Assembly (NCBI RefSeq): GCF_019334305.1
Contig: NZ_JAHWGH010000006.1
Coordinates: 1-42,673, forward strand
DNA length: 42,673 bases
Reading direction: 5' to 3'
DNA from: Rossellomorea orangium
GTDB lineage: Bacteria > Bacillota > Bacilli > Bacillales > Bacillaceae_B
This document shows, piece after piece, positions 19,789 to 26,547 of this stretch. Both the position numbers and the translations under genes were made by a program. Below the pieces are notes generated by a model. It was not told the DNA's origin and did no database searches. It was given only the letters and a program-made list of their open reading frames with translations. Each line of letters opens with the position of its first letter. Position 1 is the first letter of the stretch.

Positions 19789-21399
19789 TTGAATATAACC
19801 AGAGTTTTCAGTCTGATGTTAACGTTCACGATATTATTTTGGAATGTATTCCCTGTAGTGAGTATGGCCGCCGGTACATTTATAACCCCAGGAGAATCCA
19901 TCAAACCAGGTCAAGCAATCACTCCAGGTGAAGCAATAAGCGGTGGTGAATTCCTTGTTCCTGGTGATGTGTTCAAACCAGGCCAAGCGATCAAGCCCGG
20001 GGAGTCATATAATGGAGGTCAAGTTTCGAATTCGGGAAAACCAATCTTAGAAAATTTCCCTTTAAATAACGGTACTTTCATAATTCCAAACGCTCCACCA
20101 CCTGTTCCAAACTTTGTATTTGGAGGAGAGAGTTTTACTACTGGAGGACCGATTACTCCAGGGACTCCTCCTAATTCAGGCAAATCAGTAGAAGGCGGAG
20201 ATGTAGACGGAAACGGTAAATCAATAGAAGGCGGAGATGTAGGCGGAAACGGTAAATCAATAGAAGGCGGAGATGTAGACGGAAATGGTAAATCAGTAGA
20301 AGGTGGGGACGTAGATGGAAATGGTAAATCAGTAGAAGGCGGAGACGTAGATGGAGATGGCAAATCAGTAGAAGGCGGAGACGTAGATGGAGATGGCAAA
20401 TCAGTAGAAGGCGGAGACGTAGATGGAGATGGTAAATCAGTAGAAGGCGGAGACGTAGATGGAGATGGTAAATCAACAGAAGGTGGAGATGTAGACGGGA
20501 ATGGTAAGTCAGTAAAGGGCGTTGAAACTCTTGATGAAAAACTATCGTCAAGTTTAGCATGGATTAAAGCTGCGAAAAGATGGGGAACTGATATGTTATT
20601 CGCAGCAGATGATATTGTTCAGGGATTAGTTGCTCATAAAGCTGGTTACAAATTTGTCAAAGACGGGACGAAAAATTGGAAATTGAAAGGGGATCGCAAG
20701 ACTGGTAACAAAGTTACACAATGGTTCCTTGATCGATTCAATGACAATGATAGTATTAATAATGGGAAGAAAAACTTTAATAATTTCAGAAGGAATGAAT
20801 TCCTAGACGGAAAAAAGTTAAATGGATTTACTTCTAACCTTAAAAAAAGTATAAGGGATAAATGGATACCTTTTTATAAAAAGACAGAAGAAATTCAAAA
20901 AAAGGGTTGGATGAAGCCCAAATATGTATCCAATTGGACTTTTAATACAAAGGTATTAAAGCCTATGCAACTGATTAAGGGGAGTGCTCCGGTAAATTTT
21001 GTACTTACAACTGGTCAAACCCTAATAGATTATACAGTCGGTGCCAAAAAGAGTATGTTCAATACTTCTGATTTTTATGCTGACCTTTCAACAGATCTGA
21101 CAATAGGTGCTGGAACCACACTGGTTGGTTCAATTGTAGGATCAGCTGCAACAGGTGCTGTAGGGGGTTCTATTGTTCCAGGGTTAGGCACAGCAATTGG
21201 TGCAGTAGCTGGTATCGGAGTGGGTGTAGGTTCTTATTTCTTTATGCAATCCAGACCAGGAAAGGCGCTAAGACGCGGTATTCGGTCGGGATATAAGAAA
21301 GCATATGATTTTGTTGGAAATTCAGCGAAAAAAATTGGAAGCAAGGTCGGCGAATTAGGAGATAAACTGAAGTCAGGATTGGGTGGTATTTTTGGATGA
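19789..21399 (+). CDS. secreted repeat protein with glycine-zipper C-terminus
   Basis: A 536-residue protein I cannot assign to a family. It has a Sec-type signal peptide (hydrophobic 7-24, SMA-A cleavage region at 25-28). Residues 30 to about 244 are a hexad repeat of type x-(P/G)-G-x-x-hydrophobic (TPGESI, KPGQAI, TPGEAI...). From residue 131 this becomes nine 12-residue units GKSVEGGDVDGN, whose DVDGNG/DVDGDG segments look like calcium-binding loops. The next 190 residues are basic and non-repetitive, and residues 437-485 are a glycine-zipper hydrophobic stretch followed by a basic tail. TTG start with GGGGTGAG before it. A pore-forming or wall-anchored accessory is possible. Confidence 0.75.
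   Translation: MNITRVFSLMLTFTILFWNVFPVVSMAAGTFITPGESIKPGQAITPGEAISGGEFLVPGDVFKPGQAIKPGESYNGGQVSNSGKPILENFPLNNGTFIIPNAPPPVPNFVFGGESFTTGGPITPGTPPNSGKSVEGGDVDGNGKSIEGGDVGGNGKSIEGGDVDGNGKSVEGGDVDGNGKSVEGGDVDGDGKSVEGGDVDGDGKSVEGGDVDGDGKSVEGGDVDGDGKSTEGGDVDGNGKSVKGVETLDEKLSSSLAWIKAAKRWGTDMLFAADDIVQGLVAHKAGYKFVKDGTKNWKLKGDRKTGNKVTQWFLDRFNDNDSINNGKKNFNNFRRNEFLDGKKLNGFTSNLKKSIRDKWIPFYKKTEEIQKKGWMKPKYVSNWTFNTKVLKPMQLIKGSAPVNFVLTTGQTLIDYTVGAKKSMFNTSDFYADLSTDLTIGAGTTLVGSIVGSAATGAVGGSIVPGLGTAIGAVAGIGVGVGSYFFMQSRPGKALRRGIRSGYKKAYDFVGNSAKKIGSKVGELGDKLKSGLGGIFG
20179..20520 (+). repeat. 36-base tandem repeat, 9.5 copies, inside the secreted repeat protein
   Basis: Nine full 36-base units (20179-20502) and a half unit (20503-20520), each encoding GKSVEGGDVDG plus N or D. 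Units 5-8 are nearly identical, which points to recent expansion. The only residue changes are V/I/T at position 4, D to G once, and N/D at position 12. Confidence 0.95.
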
Positions 21400-21961
21400 A
21401 ACGAACAACCTTTCTTTTAAAGAAAGCAGGATCATACATGTTACGGTTTCTATAATAATTGTTACTTTCTTATTTAGTGCTCTGCCAGAATGGTATACTC
21501 CACAATTCATTATGAACAGTATTGTTTCTAGCATATTAGTCATCATAATTGTGGTTTCTTGGAGAATAGTGGAACTTAAAGTGAGATATTTCTCTATCCA
21601 AAGCTATTGTTTAGTTTTCAGTCTTTCCTTTTTGTTTGCCCAGCCACTTATTAAATACTTCTGGCAAGAAGAAAATTCCATATGGTTTTTCTTATTAGGA
21701 ATTTGGATAGGAAGCTTTATCATTACACATCTCTTAAAGGAGAATATTTTTCAAGCCTTTTCAAAGACGTTTGAAAATAAGTTTAGCATTGCTTTTCATA
21801 TTGTAGTCTTTATCTGCATAACGGTTGGTCCAATGTTTATCATTATCGGGAATGCAAATGATTTTAATAAAAATATTTCATATGGGTTGGTATTATATTT
21901 TTTATCAGCTCTATTACAAATTACTCTCCCTGCGTTTTTAAAGCACCCAAAAGATATTTAA
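21383..21961 (+). CDS. six-helix membrane protein of unknown function
   Basis: A 192-residue very hydrophobic protein with about six predicted membrane helices (roughly 17-35, 43-61, 70-86, 97-118, 131-152, 163-183) and no motif I recognise. Start choice is uncertain: GTG 21383, overlapping the repeat-protein gene by 17 bases with AGGA just upstream, or TTG 21392. Tight coupling to the glycine-zipper protein fits a partner or immunity role, but that is inference from position. Confidence 0.65.
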   Translation: MVFLDETNNLSFKESRIIHVTVSIIIVTFLFSALPEWYTPQFIMNSIVSSILVIIIVVSWRIVELKVRYFSIQSYCLVFSLSFLFAQPLIKYFWQEENSIWFFLLGIWIGSFIITHLLKENIFQAFSKTFENKFSIAFHIVVFICITVGPMFIIIGNANDFNKNISYGLVLYFLSALLQITLPAFLKHPKDI

Positions 21962-21966
21962 GATAA

Positions 21967-22026
21967 TTTCTAGGTCATAATATCTTATGTATGGCCTAGA
22001 AACTTTCTTTAGAAAGAAGTGGTTTT
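21967..22026 (+). terminator. hairpin pair inside the Tad cluster, possible internal terminator
   Basis: Arms TTTCTAGG (21967-21974) and CCTAGAAA (21995-22002) pair perfectly, with CATAA/TTATG inside. A second small hairpin (CTTTCTTT against AAAGAAG, to about 22019) leads into TGG and six T's. They begin six bases after a stop codon and could reduce read-through into the next genes. Confidence 0.5.
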
Positions 22027-22401
22027 TTGGTTAATATTAATGGAATTTTAAAGACCATAAGTTACCCCTTATTAGTAAATGTGGTAATCGGATTTTTATT
22101 TGGTATCTTTGATTTAAGTAATATGAACTTGCTATTTATTTTATTGTTTGTAATTAGTCACCTACTAATTGGTTGGACAGCTCCAAAATTCAATCCGGAT
22201 ACTCCATATTTTTCTTGCTATATCTCAACGGTCACATTTAACTTTCTAAATTACTTGGCAGGGACATATGTGTTTGAGTTTTATATTTTGGAATCACCAG
22301 ATTTAGTGAATCGTAATATGGTGTTAAGTTCTATTTTTGCACTCGTAATATCTACAGTTTACTTAAAGGTAATAGAACGAAAAGGTGAAAAATATGCTTA
22401 A
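22027..22401 (+). CDS. small membrane protein of unknown function
   Basis: A 124-residue hydrophobic protein with about four membrane segments (10-28, 33-50, 60-80, 97-115) and a short basic tail. The start is TTG 22027, inside a T-rich run with only a weak ribosome-binding site (AGAAGTGG), so the true start is doubtful. The last eight bases overlap the next gene. No family is recognised. Confidence 0.55.
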   Translation: MVNINGILKTISYPLLVNVVIGFLFGIFDLSNMNLLFILLFVISHLLIGWTAPKFNPDTPYFSCYISTVTFNFLNYLAGTYVFEFYILESPDLVNRNMVLSSIFALVISTVYLKVIERKGEKYA

Positions 22402-23047
22402 AGAAACGTTTTATATATTTAATCAAAATTTGGTAAAGATTTTCCTTTTAAGTTTGGCGGTGGTACTGCCAGTAAGTTATTTGATTCAGTCTTTCGTCAT
22501 ATATTTCTTAACTGCGGATTATTTGATGACACCGAACCTTTATTCAATGTGTATGGTGTTAATTAACTTCACCATTTTATTCCCTCCATTTGTTGTAGTG
22601 GCTAAGAATTACCTAAATGATGAAGAGTATAGTATTAAAGATTCATTACAAAGTTTCTTGGATAACTTTTTTTTAATATTAATAGTCACAATCATTGCAT
22701 TTATAATTATGGTCGTGGGATCACCCTTAATACTGATTCCTACCTTAATTTCTTTATCATTTTTAATTGTATTCCCACTGTTTGCTACAGATGATATCCC
22801 ATTGATCAATAAAATAAAAAATGCGTGGTCGGTAATGAAAAATGAGAATATAGGTCTGTTAGGAGATTTGATACTCGTCATTTCAATAAATATTTTGCTG
22901 TGGTTTTTACTCACTTTATTTGTCGATAAAATGGAGAACAGTTTAATAGTTTATTTAACATTAAAAGTGTTGATTTTCACTATATTTTCTCCATTAATAT
23001 ACATCTACTTAGCGGTGAAATATCATAAAAGCAATACAACAATATAA
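22394..23047 (+). CDS. polytopic membrane protein, possibly GPDPase-membrane/DUF975-like
   Basis: A 217-residue protein with about five or six hydrophobic helices. The overall pattern, including a central run of long helices and the ending IYLAVKYHKSN, recalls the membrane domain family of YciC/DUF975 and glycerophosphodiesterase membrane regions; this is a resemblance only. I chose ATG 22394 because AAAGGTGA sits just upstream, whereas the in-frame GTG at 22385 lies inside that site. Translation is probably coupled to the previous gene. Confidence 0.6.
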   Translation: MLKETFYIFNQNLVKIFLLSLAVVLPVSYLIQSFVIYFLTADYLMTPNLYSMCMVLINFTILFPPFVVVAKNYLNDEEYSIKDSLQSFLDNFFLILIVTIIAFIIMVVGSPLILIPTLISLSFLIVFPLFATDDIPLINKIKNAWSVMKNENIGLLGDLILVISINILLWFLLTLFVDKMENSLIVYLTLKVLIFTIFSPLIYIYLAVKYHKSNTTI

Positions 23048-23064
23048 AAAGAGGGAGAAAATGA

Positions 23065-23487
23065 ATGGCTGATAAAACAATGATATTTAAGAAATCAAAC
23101 TTATTCTTCCTTATTCCAATATCCATACTTACATTTGGTGTTTATTATGCTTATTGGTTTATTTCAAGAAAAAAGTCGTTTTCTCAACTCACTTCTAAAA
23201 ATTTCATACCTCATGGATGGTGGAAATTTTTCTTGGTATTTACAATTGTATCTTTAATTTACGATCTAATTAAGGACTCGTTCTTCACGGGATATGGCAT
23301 ATCTATATTAGATAGTTATGACATAATTTTATCTTTCTATTTTGTAGGTTGCCTTTACTATTCAGTTTTTAGGGCAAGGGAAATGATAGAAGAACATTTT
23401 GACGAAAAAATTTTTAAACCTTGGTTATTAGTCATATTTAATGTTTGGTATCTCCAATTCAAAATCAATCGACTAAAAGAAAATTAG
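23065..23487 (+). CDS. DUF4234-like membrane protein
   Basis: A 140-residue protein with about four membrane helices. The N-terminal ISILTFGVYYAYWFISR matches the pattern of DUF4234 proteins (lTlGiYyiYW followed by a basic loop). The C-terminal half repeats the pattern weakly (VIFNVWYLQFKINR). Its function is unknown. A ribosome-binding site (GAGGGAGA) precedes the ATG and tadE starts 12 bases after the stop, so it belongs to the Tad transcript. Confidence 0.65.
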   Translation: MADKTMIFKKSNLFFLIPISILTFGVYYAYWFISRKKSFSQLTSKNFIPHGWWKFFLVFTIVSLIYDLIKDSFFTGYGISILDSYDIILSFYFVGCLYYSVFRAREMIEEHFDEKIFKPWLLVIFNVWYLQFKINRLKEN

Positions 23488-23499
23488 GAGAGGGTAGCA

Positions 23500-23898
23500 A
23501 TGAGAAAGTACTTCAAAAAAGTAAATAATGAAAAAGGTGCTCTCACATTTGAATTCCTTGGAATTCTACCTTTCTTCTTCATGTTTTTTCTGCTCCTCTG
23601 GCAGGTTGTAGCGTCAGGGTATGCCATATATACAGTTAAAACGGCAGTGAATGAAGGGGCTAAATCTTACTCTGCTACTAAAGATGCATTAGAAGCAGAA
23701 AATACGGTAAAAAAAGCAATTGGAGCAAGCAATGTGATAACTTATGATGGAATGTCCATTACTACACCCGATGTCAACGGAAAGTTTGAAATTAATGTTA
23801 AGGTCGAGCACCCGCTTGTGTTTATTCCTAAACAATGGAAAGATGAAACGGCTCTTTCATTTGATCAATCGGCAGTGGGCCAGGTGTTGGTGGAATGA
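23500..23898 (+). CDS. tadE: TadE-like pseudopilin
   Basis: A 132-residue prepilin-like protein. A short basic leader ends NNEKG at residue 13, then ALTFEF, giving Glu at +5 after the predicted cleavage, and a long hydrophobic helix (to about 40) follows. The soluble part starts YTVKTAVNEGAKSYS, the typical TadE region, and ends in about 90 residues of beta-rich sequence. It overlaps the next pseudopilin gene by four bases. TadE proteins are minor pilins needed for pilus assembly and need the prepilin peptidase, which is not encoded here. Confidence 0.85.
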   Translation: MRKYFKKVNNEKGALTFEFLGILPFFFMFFLLLWQVVASGYAIYTVKTAVNEGAKSYSATKDALEAENTVKKAIGASNVITYDGMSITTPDVNGKFEINVKVEHPLVFIPKQWKDETALSFDQSAVGQVLVE

Positions 23899-24539
23899 GA
23901 AAGTATATAGACAATGAGAAAGGGAACTCAATCTTTTTTATTCTTTGGCTATTTGGCATCGTTGCTGTCGTTTTTCTGATTGTGGCAAATATTGCAAAGA
24001 TCTACGTTGTTCAAGCCCAGGCAAACAGTTCTGTAGAGCAAGCTGCCTTTGCTGGTACGTCTGTATTAATAGATGAAACAACGAAAACGGTAGAAGAATT
24101 CGACGGTAGTGTCATTTCCGCCGCTCAGAAGGCCTTAGATGGTGGTAAAAGTATTAATGAACAAATCGAAGAAAAACAACAGGAGCTCAAGGATTCTGGG
24201 AAAGCTTCTGATCTTGCTTATATACAGGCGCTCAATGACGTGCTCCCTGGCGAATTAGAAGAACACCCTTTATTGAAAGAGGCTTTTAGAGAGCATTTTT
24301 CTGATTCTACTCTTAATAGTAGAATTCAAAATGCAGCTCAATCTATATTGACCGACAATGATGCAAACCCTGAAGATATGGATATTATTTTATCTACAGA
24401 GGATTGGAGAATTGAAGTAAAGTCAACGGCAACTTTCGAAAGTATTTCGGACAATAAACTCATTAAGGTATTTCAAGAGAAAATCCCTCAGAAGGGATAT
24501 GGGCCTAAACTGAAATATCTTGAGAAGGTATATGAATAA
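23895..24539 (+). CDS. TadF/TadG-like pseudopilin without vWA domain
   Basis: A 214-residue protein with leader ending DNEKG (residue 10), a hydrophobic helix of about 25 residues, then YVVQAQANSSVEQAAFAGTSVL, the post-helix pattern of TadE/TadF/TadG proteins. Position +5 after cleavage is Phe rather than Glu. The rest is Glu/Gln-rich and helical with a short beta region at the end. Unlike TadG there is no vWA domain. The start overlaps the tadE stop (ATGA), and a terminator follows, closing the core operon. Confidence 0.75.
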   Translation: MRKYIDNEKGNSIFFILWLFGIVAVVFLIVANIAKIYVVQAQANSSVEQAAFAGTSVLIDETTKTVEEFDGSVISAAQKALDGGKSINEQIEEKQQELKDSGKASDLAYIQALNDVLPGELEEHPLLKEAFREHFSDSTLNSRIQNAAQSILTDNDANPEDMDIILSTEDWRIEVKSTATFESISDNKLIKVFQEKIPQKGYGPKLKYLEKVYE

Positions 24540-24552
24540 TTAAGTGGAGAAG

Positions 24553-24590
24553 ACCTTGGAAGTTAGTTTTTTCAAGGTTTTTATTTTTTT
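24553..24590 (+). terminator. terminator of the Tad operon
   Basis: ACCTTG (24553-24558) pairs with CAAGGT (24573-24578), with a few inner pairs, and is followed by T-rich sequence through about 24592. It begins 14 bases after the pseudopilin stop. Confidence 0.8.
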
Positions 24591-24640
24591 TTGTGAACAC
24601 AATATAGAAATTATGATTTGGAAGTAATAGAAATGTGTCT

Positions 24641-24759
24641 TTAGAAGCTGATGCACATATTGCCATTTTACTAGTGGGAGAACAGATTAAATATTTGTAA
24701 GAGACTTCGAAAATGCAGTCAATGAAAAACTCTCTCGGTATAAGCAAGAGCAAGGTTAA
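24641..24759 (+). pseudogene. remnant 3' end of a gene related to the next one
   Basis: Reading across frames gives LEADAHIA (from 24641) and then, in another frame, DFENAVNEKLSRYKQEQG ending at TAA 24757-24759. These resemble the C-terminal parts of the two following genes: LEASAHLNRLQY, and EKLRRYKQDLRYP / EKLPRYKQDLRYP. No start or full frame remains. It looks like the decayed last part of a third tandem copy. The match is short, so confidence is moderate. Confidence 0.55.
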
Positions 24760-24793
24760 CCCCAAAAATCTCAGTTACGGAAGGTGGGTTAGA

Positions 24794-25600
24794 ATGAATG
24801 CAGAGATTCTCTTATCAAAGGCATATAAACATAAGAGATTATTTGAAACCGTCCTTATTAATCCATTCGGTTACATGGTCAGTGGGACATATTATTATTT
24901 ATCAATCTATAAAAGAAAGAATAAAGTTAAGGGATACTCAGTGATCTCAGAAGATGATCCTGTAGAAAACGATGCTCTTGAAGCATTTGAGATTCTTGTT
25001 TTATATACAGCTTATGCAAACAACTATTTCTCGATTGGAGAAAAAAGAGGGCAATTAAGCACGGATTATTTCTTTAAGCCGGTAAGTGTAATTAATGATT
25101 ATTTAATTAATAATGAAAATAACGTATTGGCAAAAGGGAAAAATATCTTATTGGAATATGGTAATCTTCAGAAAGATTTAAAGAAAAGAGTTATTGGTTT
25201 TTCAAATGATTACGACCATCGTATATTAAAGGAAAATATTATAACAGATCAAGATTATGAAAATTTAATAGAAATTCTTATACATGTCGATAGAGTCCAA
25301 TATATCCAATCTAAAACATTACTAGAAAACTTCGAGGTCCTAAAACGAATGTTGGCTGAGATGAAAGAGACAAATATATTTGGAAAACTCCCAAAAGAGA
25401 ATAAAGATTTTTTAGAGGAGTTTTTAAAAGGCAAGAAAGAAGTTGAACAATCATTAAAAGAGTTTGATCAAGATAGACAAGCAGAAATTCTGACTGACAA
25501 TCACGATATGAATGAAATAAAAAAGACATATTATAAAAACGGAATTGAAAAATTGCGACGCTATAAACAAGACCTACGTTATCCAAAGCAAGGTGAATGA
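24794..25600 (+). CDS. hypothetical protein, intact copy of a tandem family
   Basis: A 268-residue protein of no recognised family, without signal peptide or membrane helix. The N-terminal part (INPFGYMVSGTYYYLSIYKR, then GYSVISEDD) looks like an alpha/beta domain, and the rest is charged and helical, ending KLRRYKQDLRYPKQGE. ATG 24794 follows GGAAGGTGGG; the longer frame from 24713 would run into the remnant of the previous copy. A homologous pseudogene lies immediately downstream and a fragment upstream. Its link to the pilus is positional only. Confidence 0.75.
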   Translation: MNAEILLSKAYKHKRLFETVLINPFGYMVSGTYYYLSIYKRKNKVKGYSVISEDDPVENDALEAFEILVLYTAYANNYFSIGEKRGQLSTDYFFKPVSVINDYLINNENNVLAKGKNILLEYGNLQKDLKKRVIGFSNDYDHRILKENIITDQDYENLIEILIHVDRVQYIQSKTLLENFEVLKRMLAEMKETNIFGKLPKENKDFLEEFLKGKKEVEQSLKEFDQDRQAEILTDNHDMNEIKKTYYKNGIEKLRRYKQDLRYPKQGE

Positions 25601-25612
25601 GGATTGATATTA

Positions 25613-26401
25613 ATGAATATACCAGTATTAAAAAGAAATGCGAATAAACACAAGAAATTATTCGAAAATAAGGTAATGATAAATCAATTTGGTTATGAAG
25701 TAAACGATGTAAGTTACTATTTAGCGATTTATAAAAAGGGAATAAGCATAGAGGATATACCGTTATTGCTGAAGAGGAATACTCTGAAGCTGATGCAATT
25801 CTAGCTTTTGAAAAGTTAGTCTTGTTTACCGCGTACGTTAATAATTTTTTTGATCTTGAAAAGATGAAGATGAGACTTTCACCAGAGTCCTTTTCCAATA
25901 TAAGTACTGTGGTAGATCCATATGTTGATAAGAATGACTGCTTAAAAAAAGGAAAAGAAGTGATTGACCAACTAAATGATAGAACTTCAAGAAAGATTAA
26001 AAGCGTATACGCATTATTACGATAATCATATATTGGTTCATCATACACTCGACGACCAGGAGATTCAGACAGTATTAGAAGCATCGGCACACTTAAATCG
26101 GCTGCAATACAAACAGGCAAGGGTGCTAATTGATTCCTTTAAAAATATTAAAAAGACGTATAAAGAAATGAAGAAATTAAATCTCTTGAAATTGCTCAAC
26201 GAGTATGATCGGACAGTATTGAAGGAGCTCGCTCGTGGAGTAGGGGAAACAAAGAAAAGTATTAAGGATTTTACATATGAGAAAGAAATAGCACATCTTC
26301 CAGTGGAACAACAAATAGAGTTAATCGTGCAGAGTATAGAAAAGGCTGGTCAGGAAAAACTACCGCGTTATAAACAAGACTTGCGATATCCAAGAGCCTA
26401 A
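25613..26401 (+). pseudogene. frameshifted paralogue of the preceding gene
   Basis: Three overlapping frames together align along the whole preceding protein. Frame 1 (from ATG 25613, MNIPVLKRNANKHKKLFEN) runs to YKKG, then reaches a stop at 25802. After a one-base loss in the A run at 25733-25737 the second frame reads GNKHRGYTVIAEEEY to KKGKEVIDQL. Near 25976-25985 a net +1 change restores the first frame (ELQERLKAYTHYYDNHIL to YKQDLRYPRA, TAA 26399-26401). Two compensating indels thus break one gene. Sequencing error in the A run is possible, but two independent shifts argue for a real pseudogene. Confidence 0.85.
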
Positions 26402-26547
26402 GTACGTATAACCGCCATACATGTTTATGGTGAATCATGGGCGTGTACACTTGGTTACGATGCAAAGGTGAATGAAGTTAGGAACAAATAATAAAATTTG
26501 GTTTACTAATTTATTTTCACAACAAACTTGATAAAGGAGAAATACTC

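Noticed and set aside
20019..20560. Long minus-strand open frames of Pro/Ser-rich or His/Leu-rich repeats
   Set aside because: They are antisense shadows of the 36-base coding repeat, with no start signals.
24713..24793. Longer start of the hypothetical gene at ATG 24713
   Set aside because: The extension overlaps, in another frame, the remnant of a related gene; GGAAGGTGGG points to ATG 24794.
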